The notes: generated by a model from the letters alone, not told the origin. A stretch of 59,511 bases of DNA from Bacteroidota bacterium (GCA_947447155.1 CANFIN010000005.1:1-59511), one strand, 5' to 3'. Counted from the first letter of the stretch, positions 17,707-27,007 are shown. A program made the numbers and translations.

Positions 17707-18432
17707 ATGATTAAACACTTACCCAATGCCATGACCCTTGGCAACTTGCTTTGTGGATGCATCGCGATTGTTGCTATTATGAACGGCGAAATGGAATTAT
17801 CGGCAATAATGGTGGTTGTTGCAGGTATTCTGGACTTCTTCGATGGATTTGTTGCACGTCTTGTAAAATCAAGTTCTGAATTAGGAAAACAGCTAGACTC
17901 ATTAGCCGATATGGTAACCTTTGGTGTTGTACCAGGATTAACACTTTTTCACCTGTTTTCAGGATCGATGCTGAGTTTAAGTGAGCTGAGTGTTGAATCA
18001 AATTCGCCGGCATATATGCCTTATTTTATGTTTGCCGTTACACTTGCGTCCTGCCTTCGTTTAGCAAAATTCAATATTGATATTCGTCAGGAACATTATT
18101 TTATTGGCGTGCCTACTCCGCTAAATGCGTTGGTAACTGCAGGAATTCCCTTTATTGCCTACGACAATCCTGCTTATGGGAAGTATGTTCACAACCCTGC
18201 ACTACTAATTGCCTACGCATTAATTACCTCGTATTTAATGTTGGCAGATATACCCATGATTTCTTTGAAAGTGAAGTCGTGGTCGTTTAAAGCAGCCAAA
18301 GAAGTTTACTTTTTATTAATTGGAAGCTTGCTAATGTTAATAATTTTAAAGCATGCTGCATTCCCATTAATTCTTTGCTATTATGTAATTTTGTCGACAG
18401 TATTTCCACCTGATAAAAAACTTGAATTATGA
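17707..18432 (+). CDS. pssA: CDP-diacylglycerol--serine O-phosphatidyltransferase
   Basis: This 241-aa inner-membrane enzyme joins serine to CDP-diacylglycerol to make phosphatidylserine, the precursor of phosphatidylethanolamine. The CDP-alcohol phosphotransferase motif DG-x2-AR-x8-G-x3-D-x3-D is complete: D46, G47, A50, R51, G60, D64, D68. Several hydrophobic helices follow (about 95-230). The N-terminal LPNAMTLGNLLCG block is typical of the type II enzyme. The gene overlaps purS by 4 bases (ATGA), implying translational coupling. Confidence 0.95.
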   Translation: MIKHLPNAMTLGNLLCGCIAIVAIMNGEMELSAIMVVVAGILDFFDGFVARLVKSSSELGKQLDSLADMVTFGVVPGLTLFHLFSGSMLSLSELSVESNSPAYMPYFMFAVTLASCLRLAKFNIDIRQEHYFIGVPTPLNALVTAGIPFIAYDNPAYGKYVHNPALLIAYALITSYLMLADIPMISLKVKSWSFKAAKEVYFLLIGSLLMLIILKHAAFPLILCYYVILSTVFPPDKKLEL

Positions 18433-18680
18433 AATTTATTGCCCACATCAATGTAATGCCTCAGAAGGCGTTGTTAGATCCTCAAGGAAGAGCAGTTTCT
18501 GCAGGGATGAAAAATTTAAATCTTAATGAAATTGACAATGTGCGTATTGGCAAAAGAATTTCATTGGAGGTAGAAGCTGCATCAAAAGAAGTTGCTTCCG
18601 AAAAAGTAGAAACAGCCTGCAAACAATTATTGGCAAACCCAATTATGGAAACGTATGAATTCCATTTAGAAGAAGCTTAA
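18429..18680 (+). CDS. purS: Phosphoribosylformylglycinamidine synthase subunit PurS
   Basis: This 83-aa protein matches the PurS family in length and pattern: HINVMPQKALLDPQGRAV at the start, then VRIGKRISLEVE and CKQLLANPIMETYEF. PurS bridges PurL and PurQ in the fourth step of purine synthesis. The other two subunits are not in the window. Its ATG overlaps the pssA stop (ATGA). Confidence 0.93.
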   Translation: MKFIAHINVMPQKALLDPQGRAVSAGMKNLNLNEIDNVRIGKRISLEVEAASKEVASEKVETACKQLLANPIMETYEFHLEEA

Positions 18681-18700
18681 TCATTATTTACCCACATAAA

Positions 18701-18730
18701 AAAACCCTGCAGTGAATACTACAGGGTTTT
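18701..18730. terminator. Bidirectional terminator between purS and pheS
   Basis: AAAACCCTG (18701-18709) pairs with CAGGGTTTT (18722-18730), followed by CTTTTTTC. The flanking A and T runs allow use by both convergent genes. Confidence 0.85.
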
Positions 18731-18747
18731 CTTTTTTCTATCAATTA

Positions 18748-19791
18748 TTAAATCACTCCTTTAAATTGCTTCAAAAAGCGAAGGTCATTTTCAGAGAATA
18801 AGCGTAAATCTTTTACACCATACTTCAACATCGTAATTCGTTCTATTCCCATCCCAAAGGCAAAGCCTGTATAAACTGTTGAATCGATATTACAATTTTC
18901 AAGCACTGCAGGATCAATCATACCGCATCCTAAAATTTCTACCCAGCCGGTATGCTTACATACATTACAACCGTCGCCTTTACAAAGCGAACAGCTTATA
19001 TCCATTTCTGCTGAAGGCTCTGTAAATGGGAAGTAAGAAGGACGCAATCTGATTTTAGTCTCGCTGCCAAACATTTCTTGCGCGAAGTATAACAACGTCT
19101 GTTTTAAGTCGGCAAACGAAACTCCTTTATCTATATAAAATCCTTCTACCTGATGAAAGAAACAATGTGCTCGCGCACTGATTGCTTCATTTCTATAAAC
19201 TCGTCCCGGACAAATTGTTCTAACTGGCGGCTCTTGATTATCAAGCACCCGAATCTGTACTGATGAAGTATGTGTACGCAAGGCTAAAGGGCCAAAGTAA
19301 TGTTCTTCATTCGGATTCAAATTAATAAAAAACGTATCCTGCATATCACGCGCGGGATGTTCCGGCGGGAAGTTCAAGGCTGAGAAATTATGCCAGTCAT
19401 CCTCCACCTCTGGACCATCACTAACGGTGAAGCCTATGCGTGAAAATATTCTGTTTATTTCATTGCGCACAATGCTGATTGGATGCATCGCTCCTGTTTC
19501 CTGAGGAACACCTGGCAATGTTAAATCGAATGCCGATGAAGAAGAATCAACCTGATTTTCGAGTTGTTCACGAATAGCATTTACCTTATCTTCTGCAACA
19601 TTCTTCAATTTATTTACCAGCTGTCCGAACTCTTTGCGTTGTTCGGCAGGCACCTCTTTCATCATGGCAAAAAGATCAGTAAGCACACCTTTTTTACCAA
19701 GGTATTGAAGGCGATATGCCTCTAACTCCTCCTTTCCATTAGGAGTAGCTGCTTCTGCTTCCGCGATAAATTGATTTATTTTTTCAAACAT
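18748..19791 (-). CDS. pheS: Phenylalanine--tRNA ligase alpha subunit
   Basis: This 347-aa class II aminoacyl-tRNA synthetase subunit charges tRNA-Phe together with PheT. An N-terminal coiled-coil tRNA-binding arm spans about residues 1-85. The catalytic domain follows, with HPISIVRNEINRIF, motif 2-like VRTICPGRVYRNEAISARAH, and motif 3 GFAFGMGIERITMLKYG near residue 310. The four-Cys segment CSLCKGDGCNVCKHTGW near 270 is common in PheS. Length is normal. It starts 2 bases after the end of the upstream peptidylprolyl isomerase gene. pheT is not in the window. Confidence 0.97.
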   Translation of the reverse strand: MFEKINQFIAEAEAATPNGKEELEAYRLQYLGKKGVLTDLFAMMKEVPAEQRKEFGQLVNKLKNVAEDKVNAIREQLENQVDSSSSAFDLTLPGVPQETGAMHPISIVRNEINRIFSRIGFTVSDGPEVEDDWHNFSALNFPPEHPARDMQDTFFINLNPNEEHYFGPLALRTHTSSVQIRVLDNQEPPVRTICPGRVYRNEAISARAHCFFHQVEGFYIDKGVSFADLKQTLLYFAQEMFGSETKIRLRPSYFPFTEPSAEMDISCSLCKGDGCNVCKHTGWVEILGCGMIDPAVLENCNIDSTVYTGFAFGMGIERITMLKYGVKDLRLFSENDLRFLKQFKGVI

Positions 19792-19793
19792 GA

Positions 19794-20483
19794 TTATTTA
19801 TCCACTAAAACCATTTTCATACGCAAATCTGTAGCGGGGCGATCATTAGGACCACAAGGTACTGCGGCAATTTTATCAATTACATCAAGTCCTTCTACAA
19901 CTTCACCATAAACTGTGTATTCTCCATCTAACCAAGCAGAACCTCCAATAGTTTTATAGTCGTTGCGCTTAGTTTCCGACATTGGCTTTCCTGAACGACG
20001 CTCCATCATTTGAAGTTCGTTTTCAATCATAGGCTTACCCTGAACGATATAAAACTGACAACCGCTAGATGCTTTCTCAGGATTATTATCACGCGCAGCA
20101 GCTAAAACGCCTTTTTTATGATACAAACTATCATTAATCTCAGCAGGAATTCGGTAACCCACATCTCCTCCACCTAGCATTTGACCTGCAGGAGCATTTT
20201 TAGATTGAGGGTCTCCTCCTTGAATCATAAAACCTTTGATTACACGGTGAAATAAAAGACTATCATAAAACCCTTCTGAAACTAATTTCACAAAATTATC
20301 GCGGTGAAGCGGCGTTTCATTGTATAATTTCACTTTCATTGTTCCAAAATCAGTGGTGATTTGAACGTAATACACTTTTTCCATAGTTGCTTTTTTATCT
20401 GTTTTATTATTTTTCTGGCCATATCCAATTGAACTCACAAACACGAGCGCAATAAGGCTTAATATTAATGCTATTTTATTCAT
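19794..20483 (-). CDS. Exported cyclophilin-type peptidylprolyl isomerase
   Basis: This 229-aa protein has a Sec signal peptide (about 1-22, ending SSIGYG before Gln). The cyclophilin domain covers about 38-227, with the core motif FHRVIKGFMIQGGDPQ and later SSGCQFYIVQGKP. It should speed proline isomerisation during folding in the periplasm. An insert of about 20 residues (MMERRSGKPMSETKRNDYKT) between QGKP and the conserved LDGEYTVYGEV is usual for Bacteroidota homologues. It lies directly upstream of pheS with a 2-base gap, so the two are likely cotranscribed. Confidence 0.93.
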   Translation of the reverse strand: MNKIALILSLIALVFVSSIGYGQKNNKTDKKATMEKVYYVQITTDFGTMKVKLYNETPLHRDNFVKLVSEGFYDSLLFHRVIKGFMIQGGDPQSKNAPAGQMLGGGDVGYRIPAEINDSLYHKKGVLAAARDNNPEKASSGCQFYIVQGKPMIENELQMMERRSGKPMSETKRNDYKTIGGSAWLDGEYTVYGEVVEGLDVIDKIAAVPCGPNDRPATDLRMKMVLVDK

Positions 20484-20573
20484 TACAAGATTTGTTTATT
20501 TTTGGATTTGCAAGTTTACGGAAGATTTGTTTTCTGTTCTATTGCAATAATAATTAAATTCGAACAAATTATG

Positions 20574-20581
20574 TAGCTTTG
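20574..20581 (+). promoter_or_regulatory. -7 promoter element of the 115-aa lipoprotein gene
   Basis: TAGCTTTG lies 28 bases before the ATG at 20610. No convincing -33 box was found. Confidence 0.45.
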
Positions 20582-20609
20582 TCGTATTGAGCCGATATTT
20601 ACACAGACC

Positions 20610-20957
20610 ATGGTTAGAAATATTATCCTTTTATTAGCTGTTGCAGGAATCATCAGTGTATCTGCCTGCAAAAAAACACAACCTTGTAAAGCAATAATTA
20701 CTGTTGTTGACACATTAGGGAATCCTGTTGTAGGTGCTACTGTGGTTTTACGTCAGGATAGCGTAGTTAATGCGCAAACTGGTGTTCGTGCCGATTTATT
20801 TCAGGAACAGGTATCTACCGGAACTGGAGAAGCTTTCTTCGAGTTTAAATGGGAAGCTGTTCTAAATGTAGAAGCATCGAAAGATGTATTGTCTGCAAAA
20901 GATTACATCCGTTTAGAGCAATCTGAAGAAGTTAGAAAAACTGTAGTTATCAAATAA
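20610..20957 (+). CDS. Small lipoprotein with an Ig-like (carboxypeptidase regulatory-type) domain
   Basis: This 115-aa protein has a lipoprotein signal: a hydrophobic stretch ending ISVSAC, with the acylated Cys at residue 20. The mature part looks like a single transthyretin/CarboxypepD_reg-like beta domain: ITVVDTLGNPVVGATVVL, then a segment with a conserved TGTGEAFFEF strand and a final VRKTVVIK. This fold is common in envelope proteins of Bacteroidota and has no fixed function. The gene stands alone between divergent ppiase/pheS and a convergent terminator. Confidence 0.8.
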   Translation: MVRNIILLLAVAGIISVSACKKTQPCKAIITVVDTLGNPVVGATVVLRQDSVVNAQTGVRADLFQEQVSTGTGEAFFEFKWEAVLNVEASKDVLSAKDYIRLEQSEEVRKTVVIK

Positions 20958-20976
20958 TAACTACCTACTAATAAAC

Positions 20977-21009
20977 AAAAAAACCTGGCAATAACTGTCA
21001 GGTTTTTTT
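20977..21009. terminator. Bidirectional terminator after the lipoprotein gene and the gldH cluster
   Basis: AAAAAAACCTG (20977-20987) pairs with CAGGTTTTTTT (20999-21009). A and T runs on both sides suit the two convergent units. Confidence 0.85.
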
Positions 21010-21014
21010 TATTT

Positions 21015-21374
21015 CTATTGAAAAATCTCATGCTCTTCGAAGTAATCAATGATACATTGCTTTAACAGATAATCTTGTTCCCCGAGGTTCATTTTAGGTA
21101 GCTGGTTTACTAATTTCCAATGTGGCCACCCTTCCTCATCTTCTCCTGCAAGCTCATAATAACCATACATTGATAACAATCTGCAAGTAGCGATATGCAT
21201 CAGATCTTGCTTCTCATCTTTTTTAAATTTTTGAACTCCCTGGCCGAGTTCCTGAACTCCAATAATAAATAGCAATCCTTGTAAATCAACATCGGCATCA
21301 AAATGCTTGTTCACTTTTTGAATCACAACATCCCATTGCGATTTTAACTCTTCAATATTTCTGACGTGCAACAT
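21015..21374 (-). CDS. Conserved protein of unknown function, downstream of gldH
   Basis: This 119-aa soluble, acidic, mostly helical protein has no signal peptide. Visible features are GLLFIIGVQELGQG near residue 34, a Lys-rich loop, HIATCRLLSMYGYYEL near 66 and EDEEGWPHWK near 80. I do not recognise a named family. It starts 2 bases after gldH ends and so belongs to the same operon (holB, the PSP1-domain gene, gldH, this gene), which suggests a housekeeping role. Confidence 0.75.
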   Translation of the reverse strand: MLHVRNIEELKSQWDVVIQKVNKHFDADVDLQGLLFIIGVQELGQGVQKFKKDEKQDLMHIATCRLLSMYGYYELAGEDEEGWPHWKLVNQLPKMNLGEQDYLLKQCIIDYFEEHEIFQ

Positions 21375-21376
21375 AG

Positions 21377-21853
21377 CTACTTAACTTTTTCGATACGCAT
21401 TCCAGCATCGGTTATACCGGGCAACGGATTTAGACGCATTGCCTGTGAAATCTCAAAACTATATTTACCCTTTTCAGGAAATGTAACATTTCTTTTGAAT
21501 AAAACTCGGTTATCCCAGATATCTCCAAGACCTCTTCCCATCCATTTTCCTTCTGGCGAAGCAAGCATAATTTCTACAGTATCTTTATCGATAGTCCCGT
21601 TGGGGAAATAAGTATTTACAAATAAAAATATGTTGCTATATGGATAGTTTCCGGCATTGCGCAGATTTAAATAAACATTGTACCCATTCGATGTATCAGG
21701 AATTTCTGTCTCGAATTTAAAAACCTTTTCAGCATCCCAATTAGCATCCTTAATTGTTTTATTTTCTTCAAACAAAGTAGCATTATCTTTACATGCTATC
21801 CAAAACATTGATACCATGAACAACCCATAAAAAAAGAATTTTGAACTATTCAT
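21377..21853 (-). CDS. gldH: Gliding motility lipoprotein GldH
   Basis: This 158-aa protein has a lipoprotein signal with Cys at about residue 21 (SMFWIAC). The mature part fits GldH: YNVYLNLRNAGNYPYSNIFLFV in the middle, then GKWMGRGLGDIWDNRVLF and the final ISQAMRLNPLPGITDAGMRIEK. GldH is needed for gliding in Flavobacterium, where loss of several Gld lipoproteins also impairs T9SS, but its exact role is open. It lies in an operon with the PSP1-domain gene and holB, an arrangement I believe is common in Bacteroidota. Confidence 0.92.
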   Translation of the reverse strand: MNSSKFFFYGLFMVSMFWIACKDNATLFEENKTIKDANWDAEKVFKFETEIPDTSNGYNVYLNLRNAGNYPYSNIFLFVNTYFPNGTIDKDTVEIMLASPEGKWMGRGLGDIWDNRVLFKRNVTFPEKGKYSFEISQAMRLNPLPGITDAGMRIEKVK

Positions 21854-21858
21854 GAGTA

Positions 21859-23346
21859 TTAACTTCCTCTATCAAATTTACGCGGTGGACGATTGCTTTT
21901 TGTAGGCGTTGCAGGGTTGTTTGCTGGATTATTTGCTGGCGCTGTTGGTGCCGGTTGTGGAGGCATATCCGTAGCACCGGGCAATTTCCTTTCTGGCCTT
22001 GCAGGGTTAGTGGTTAATGGATTTGCTTTTGGAGCATCAGGCATTTGGCGCTGTGGCTGCGGTCTTGGTCCTTGGTTAGGATTCGGAGCAGGCTTTGGCT
22101 GAGGTGCTAGTTGTTTTGCTGGTGGTGGATTATTTGAAGCTGGCTTAGCAACTGCAACAGCAGGCGTTTTTTCTCCACCTGTTCTATCGCTTGGCTTCTT
22201 CTTCTTTTTCTTCTTCTTACGATCCATACGAGTCAGACTATCCTGCCCTACAACATCTTTATAGTGCATATCCTCCTCAGTCGTATCTTCTATTTCTAAA
22301 ACTCCAGCATCATCTGGTTTCTGTCCGCGCTTATTTAAATCAATAATTTCTTTAACGCGCTCAACACTTAGTGGAACCCAGTTTTCAGGAACAAAAGGCG
22401 TTCTCTCATTCTCTTCTTTCGCTTCTGGAATTAAGTTATACCACATAATTCGTTTAAAGATATCCGTCTTACGATGCACCATAGTTCCCTTAGAAAGAGA
22501 TAATCGAATATTCGATTCCGGGATATCCCTCAAGGCATCCATATAGGTATCTAACTCGTAGTTGAGGCAGCATTTCAACTTACCACACTGACCAGCCAGT
22601 TTTAATGGATTCAAGGATAAATTCTGATAACGTGCGGCGCTGGTAGAAACAATTTTAAAATCAGTCAGCCAGGTAGAGCAACAAAGCTCTCTTCCGCATG
22701 AACCAATACCGCCCAATCGAGCAGCCTCCTGACGCATACCTATCTGACGCATCTCAATTCTCACCTTAAACTCGTCAGCTAATCTTTTAATCAGCTCGCG
22801 AAAATCTACGCGTTCATCAGCTGTATAATAAAAAGTTGCTTTTTTACCGTCACCTTGATATTCAACATCACTCAATTTCATTTTAAGTCCGAGTTGTAAC
22901 GCAATGGTACGAGAGCGATGCATTGTATTAAATTCAAGACCCTTTACTTCTTTCCATTTATCATGATCCGCTTGCTTAGCTTCACGATAAAGCGATTTAA
23001 TTTCGATTGAATCATCCGCAAGATTTCTCTTTCGTAATTGAAAGCGAACTAGCTCGCCAATCATACTTACTTCCCCGATATCATGTCCGGGGTTTCCTTC
23101 CACCGCTACAATGTCGCCTACCTTTAAAACCAGATTATTGACATTTCTAAAAAACTCCTTTCTGCTTCCTTTGAATCTTACCTCTAAAACATCATAAGGT
23201 TTATGTCCTTCTGGGAGCACCATATCGGACAACCAGTTATATACATTCAATTTATTGCAGCCACCAGTACCACAGGTACCATTGCTTTTACAGCCGGCAG
23301 GAGTTCCATTTGTTGAGTCGGTGGTGGAACAGGTACTACATCCCAT
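21859..23346 (-). CDS. PSP1-domain (RicT-like) protein with a long Pro/Asn-rich tail
   Basis: This 495-aa protein has a Cys-rich N-terminus (CSTCSTTDS..., seven Cys before residue 35). The PSP1 core covers about 45-300 with the RicT-type block GIGSCGRELCCSTW near 215 and QCGKLKCCLNYE near 252. In Bacillus, RicT acts with RicA and RicF in a complex with Fe-S clusters that affects RNA processing; the Bacteroidota role is unknown. From about residue 375 the protein becomes low-complexity: a run of eight or more Lys followed by about 110 residues rich in Pro, Asn, Ala and Gln. Such tails vary among species. It is 5 bases upstream of gldH. Confidence 0.88.
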   Translation of the reverse strand: MGCSTCSTTDSTNGTPAGCKSNGTCGTGGCNKLNVYNWLSDMVLPEGHKPYDVLEVRFKGSRKEFFRNVNNLVLKVGDIVAVEGNPGHDIGEVSMIGELVRFQLRKRNLADDSIEIKSLYREAKQADHDKWKEVKGLEFNTMHRSRTIALQLGLKMKLSDVEYQGDGKKATFYYTADERVDFRELIKRLADEFKVRIEMRQIGMRQEAARLGGIGSCGRELCCSTWLTDFKIVSTSAARYQNLSLNPLKLAGQCGKLKCCLNYELDTYMDALRDIPESNIRLSLSKGTMVHRKTDIFKRIMWYNLIPEAKEENERTPFVPENWVPLSVERVKEIIDLNKRGQKPDDAGVLEIEDTTEEDMHYKDVVGQDSLTRMDRKKKKKKKKPSDRTGGEKTPAVAVAKPASNNPPPAKQLAPQPKPAPNPNQGPRPQPQRQMPDAPKANPLTTNPARPERKLPGATDMPPQPAPTAPANNPANNPATPTKSNRPPRKFDRGS

Positions 23347-23410
23347 AAGCTTCTATATTTTGTTCGTTTACCACTATGATAATTTAATTAATGCTGTAAA
23401 GTTAACTTTT

Positions 23411-24556
23411 CTATTCTTTAATTTGAAGTATGTTCCCCAATTTAAGCGATAAATCAAGGAATAGAATCTTTGCGTGGGCATTTCGCTCGATATGATAATG
23501 CGCTTTACTAAGTTCCTCTACAAAAGGAGTCATGTTTTTGGCATTGATAAACGGAAGGAATTTCTCCAATGTTTTCACCTGCTGATTATCGAGTTTTACG
23601 AGTGAGGGTTCAGCCAAATTGACCATCATGCATTCTCTCACCATTTGAATTGATGCAAATAGAAATTGTTTCTGCTCTTCTCTTTTATGTGCCGCCATCT
23701 GATCAACCCAAGCCATTAACGCTTCCATGTTTTTTATTGGATTAAAACACAAACGCATCCATGCTAAAAATGCTTTATCGAAAGTATCGTCACCCACTAA
23801 TTGCTCTGATAGTTCTTCTGCAAGGTGGTAATCGCCATCTGCAAGGCGCGCTAATTCACCTGCTTTTTGCATATCCATGCCCTTATTAAGCAATAATGAT
23901 TTTATCACTTGCTGATCATCTAATCGGCCAAGCTTAACAGATTGTGTTCGCGATAAAATAGTTTGAAGAAGTGCTTCTCGCTGTTCAGAGGCCAGGATAA
24001 ACAAAGTATTATCCGGTGGCTCTTCAAAACTCTTTAAAAGTTTATTCGCTAAATCCTGTCCCATTTTTTCAGGCAACCACATGATTACAACCTTGAATGG
24101 AGCTTCAAAAGCTTTTAAGTTAATCCGCTTAATTATCTCTGGAGCTTCGTGCACAAAAATTCTCCCCTGCTTGTTTTCTGTATCACTAATCTCCGCTATC
24201 CAATCATTATAATCCAGGTAAGGATGCGAAAGAACAGCCTTTCTAAAATCTACAATAAAGTCGTTAGAAACCGGCTTGTCAATTTTTTGTTTGGCGAGGG
24301 TGATCACTGGAAAACTGAAGTAAATATCCGGATGGACCATCTTATTGCATTTCTGACAAACACCACAAACACCACAACTATCCTCATCAGATGGGTTTTC
24401 ACAAATCAGGAACTGCGCATAGGCCATCGCCATAGGCAAAACCCCTGATCCGGGCGGACCAAAAAACAGTTGTGCATGACTGACACGCTTTTCTTTGCGA
24501 GAAGCACGTAGACTTGCCTTTACCTTGTCTTGCCCAATTACATCCTTAAATTGCAT
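23411..24556 (-). CDS. holB: DNA polymerase III subunit delta'
   Basis: This 381-aa clamp-loader AAA protein has zinc-binding cysteines in CGVCGVCQKC near residue 61 and the conserved KLLKSFEEPPDNTLFIL block near 170, followed by ILSRTQ. The P-loop is degenerate (GPPGSGVLP, without the usual Lys), as expected of the non-ATP-binding delta' subunit, so this is not damage. It loads the sliding clamp during replication. TATTTTTG lies 5 bases before the ATG. It is the first gene of the operon with PSP1 and gldH (64 bases to PSP1). Confidence 0.92.
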   Translation of the reverse strand: MQFKDVIGQDKVKASLRASRKEKRVSHAQLFFGPPGSGVLPMAMAYAQFLICENPSDEDSCGVCGVCQKCNKMVHPDIYFSFPVITLAKQKIDKPVSNDFIVDFRKAVLSHPYLDYNDWIAEISDTENKQGRIFVHEAPEIIKRINLKAFEAPFKVVIMWLPEKMGQDLANKLLKSFEEPPDNTLFILASEQREALLQTILSRTQSVKLGRLDDQQVIKSLLLNKGMDMQKAGELARLADGDYHLAEELSEQLVGDDTFDKAFLAWMRLCFNPIKNMEALMAWVDQMAAHKREEQKQFLFASIQMVRECMMVNLAEPSLVKLDNQQVKTLEKFLPFINAKNMTPFVEELSKAHYHIERNAHAKILFLDLSLKLGNILQIKE

Positions 24557-24561
24557 AGTTG

Positions 24562-24569
24562 CAAAAATA
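24562..24569 (-). promoter_or_regulatory. -7 promoter element of holB
   Basis: TATTTTTG on the minus strand lies 5 bases before the ATG at 24556, which predicts an almost leaderless mRNA. Confidence 0.5.
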
Positions 24570-24676
24570 CACGGAATGACCTTTCAAAGTTGAGTTTCCT
24601 CCTTCCGTATTTAGTTTTTTTTCTAGAATTTATCCAATCGTTTTGGTGGAAAAGTTTTTTTTAGGCAAGGAACACC

Positions 24677-24684
24677 TATTTTTG
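24677..24684 (+). promoter_or_regulatory. -7 promoter element of pgk
   Basis: TATTTTTG lies 21 bases before the ATG at 24706. Confidence 0.5.
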
Positions 24685-24705
24685 CGCTCTTAAAATTTGA
24701 TTATT

Positions 24706-25908
24706 ATGCAAATAAAAACCATCGATCAATTCGACTTTGCTGGTAAAAAAGCCCTTATACGCGTCGACTTTAACGTTCCACTGAACAGCGATTTTCAGGT
24801 GACTGACCCTACTCGTATCAAGGCTGCAATTCCAACAATTGAAAAAATAATAAATGATGGTGGTAGCGTAATACTTATGTCGCACTTAGGTCGTCCAAAA
24901 GAAGGACCAGCCGAGAAATACTCGTTGAAGCATACCGTATCAACACTTTCAGCTCTATTAAATCGTCCTGTACAATTTGCTACTGATTGCATCAATGCAC
25001 CTGCTGAAGAGGCCGCTGCATCATTACAAAATGGCGAGGTGCTTTTATTAGAGAATTTACGATTTTACAAAGACGAAGAAAAAGGGGCTCCTGAATTTGC
25101 TAAGAAGTTGGCAGCATTAGGCGATGTATATGTGAATGATGCATTTGGAACTGCACATCGCGCTCATGCAAGTACAGCTGTGATTGCTCAATACTTCAAA
25201 GGCAATAGTATGTTTGGCTATGTGATGGCAAACGAATTAAACAACGCAGAAAAAGTATTGAATAATGCGGCAACTCCTTTTACCGCGATTATGGGTGGTG
25301 CTAAAGTTTCTGATAAAATATTAATCATTGAGCAATTGATGAATAAAGTTAATCATTTGATTATTGGTGGAGGAATGGCTTACACTTTTATTAAAGCAAT
25401 GGGTGGAAACATAGGCAATTCACTTTGCGAAGACGATAAGCTAGACTTAGCGATGCTGATATTAGAAAAGGCAAAGGAAATGGGCGTGCAAATTCATTTA
25501 CCAACTGATTCCGTAAACGGTGATAAATTCGACAAAGACGCTAATACTAACACTACGGATATCCGCCATATTGAAGCAGGTTGGTTAGGACTAGATATTG
25601 GTCCGGATTCGGCTGCGGCTTTTGCAAAAGTGATTAGCGAAAGTAAAACGATTTTATGGAATGGGCCGATGGGAGTTTTTGAAATGAAAAAATTTGAAAA
25701 CGGCACTAAAACAGTAGCAGATGCAATTGTGGCAGCAACTGCAAATGGTGCGTTTTCATTAATTGGTGGTGGCGACTCTGCCGCGGCAATAAATCAGTTT
25801 TCACTTGCAAAACAAGTAAGTTATGTTTCTACTGGAGGTGGTGCATTACTTGAATATATTGAAGGGAAGGAACTACCAGGAGTAAAAATGGTGATAGAAG
25901 CTTATTAA
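24706..25908 (+). CDS. pgk: Phosphoglycerate kinase
   Basis: This 400-aa glycolytic enzyme moves a phosphate between 1,3-bisphosphoglycerate and ADP. The signatures are RVDFNVPL near residue 18, [10 protein letters not shown] near 57, LLLENLRFY near 107, GGAKVSDKI near 200 and the nucleotide-binding [12 protein letters not shown] near 355. Start 24706 is preferred. An in-frame TTG at 24697 would only add three residues. It is a single-gene unit. Confidence 0.97.
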   Translation: MQIKTIDQFDFAGKKALIRVDFNVPLNSDFQVTDPTRIKAAIPTIEKIINDGGSVILMSHLGRPKEGPAEKYSLKHTVSTLSALLNRPVQFATDCINAPAEEAAASLQNGEVLLLENLRFYKDEEKGAPEFAKKLAALGDVYVNDAFGTAHRAHASTAVIAQYFKGNSMFGYVMANELNNAEKVLNNAATPFTAIMGGAKVSDKILIIEQLMNKVNHLIIGGGMAYTFIKAMGGNIGNSLCEDDKLDLAMLILEKAKEMGVQIHLPTDSVNGDKFDKDANTNTTDIRHIEAGWLGLDIGPDSAAAFAKVISESKTILWNGPMGVFEMKKFENGTKTVADAIVAATANGAFSLIGGGDSAAAINQFSLAKQVSYVSTGGGALLEYIEGKELPGVKMVIEAY

Positions 25909-26000
25909 CTATTTAGCTCTTTTTATTGTTAATGATTGATAAAAAGCAACATTGCTAAAGCAACAACAGAGCACTATATTAGCAGAAACATTGTTTTAAC

Positions 26001-26525
26001 ATGAACTACTTAGACATTTTAATTGCACTTCCTATTTGCTGGGGATTATACAAAGGTTGGAAAAGAGGAATCATTTTCGAAATTGCGATGATGATTGGAC
26101 TTGTTCTAGGATTGTATGTAGCGATAAAGTTTTCGGGATTATTTGAAGGTGTAGTTAAAAAAATGACAGATAGCCCGGACAAAGTTTTGCCGTGGATTAC
26201 ATTTATACTTGTATTTGTTTTGGTACTGGTAGTTATGATTTTACTTGCAAGATTTTTAGAAGGCATTTTGAAAATCGGAAAACTATCTCAAATTAATCAG
26301 TTGTTAGGATCAATTTTCGGAGGATTAAAATTTGCATTAACGGTAAGTGTGATTCTTGCTATTTTTAAGCCTATTGATAATCGCGTTAAACTTATTGATG
26401 ACAAAACAAAACAAGAATCATTATTGTATTCCCCTGTTTTAAATTTGTCGCATTTGTTATTTCCTGCATTAGAAGACGTAAAGCAAGAATTTGAAAAAGT
26501 AATTCCTGAACCTAAAGAGAAATGA
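26001..26525 (+). CDS. CvpA-family inner-membrane protein
   Basis: This 174-aa protein has four hydrophobic helices (about 5-22, 28-45, 62-84, 98-118) and a cytoplasmic-type polar tail. It opens with the CvpA pattern LDILIALPICWGLYKGWKRG. CvpA is linked to colicin V export and envelope homeostasis in enterobacteria; the role in Bacteroidota is unclear. It overlaps the next gene by 4 bases (ATGA). Confidence 0.85.
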   Translation: MNYLDILIALPICWGLYKGWKRGIIFEIAMMIGLVLGLYVAIKFSGLFEGVVKKMTDSPDKVLPWITFILVFVLVLVVMILLARFLEGILKIGKLSQINQLLGSIFGGLKFALTVSVILAIFKPIDNRVKLIDDKTKQESLLYSPVLNLSHLLFPALEDVKQEFEKVIPEPKEK

Positions 26526-27004
26526 AAAAACTAATTATTATTTTTTTAATGTTATTGTCCTCGGATTTATGGGCACAAGACTCCCTAATTTATCATCCGG
26601 AGATTAATGCTGCAGAACAAATTAAATCTGCCACAATTAAAGCTACTGCAGAAAACAAACATGTACTACTAATGATTGGAGGCAACTGGTGCAGATGGTG
26701 TAAAATGTTTAACAAATTTGTTACAACCGATTTTCAATTAGATTCTGCAATGAATAAAAACTTCGTAGTTGAACATATTAATTATAGTAAGGAAAACAAA
26801 AACGCTGAAACATTAAAAAACCTCCATTTCCCACAGCGATTTGGATTCCCTGTTTTTGTTATTTTGAATTCGACTGGTGTAATAATTCACACTCAAAATT
26901 CAGCTTATCTTGAAAAAGGAGAAGGTTACGATAAAGAAACAGTAATGGACTTTTTTAATCAATGGAGAAAAGAAGCGCTTGATGAAAAAAATTATAAAAA
27001 CTAA
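26522..27004 (+). CDS. Exported thioredoxin-fold protein with CxxC motif
   Basis: This 160-aa protein has a signal peptide (about 1-18, ending SDLWA before Gln) and a thioredoxin fold carrying GGNWCRWCKMF near residue 56. The C-R-W-C active site and the downstream FGFPVFVILNS with the cis-Pro are intact. It resembles the thioredoxin_7/DUF953-like periplasmic reductases fed by DsbD; a DsbD is encoded at 53637-55682. It is translationally coupled to the cvpA-like gene. Confidence 0.85.
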   Translation: MKKLIIIFLMLLSSDLWAQDSLIYHPEINAAEQIKSATIKATAENKHVLLMIGGNWCRWCKMFNKFVTTDFQLDSAMNKNFVVEHINYSKENKNAETLKNLHFPQRFGFPVFVILNSTGVIIHTQNSAYLEKGEGYDKETVMDFFNQWRKEALDEKNYKN

Positions 27005-27007
27005 TTA

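Noticed and set aside
24440-24460. Missing Lys in the P-loop of HolB as a sign of gene decay
   Set aside because: The delta' subunit normally lacks a working ATP site, and the rest of the gene is intact.
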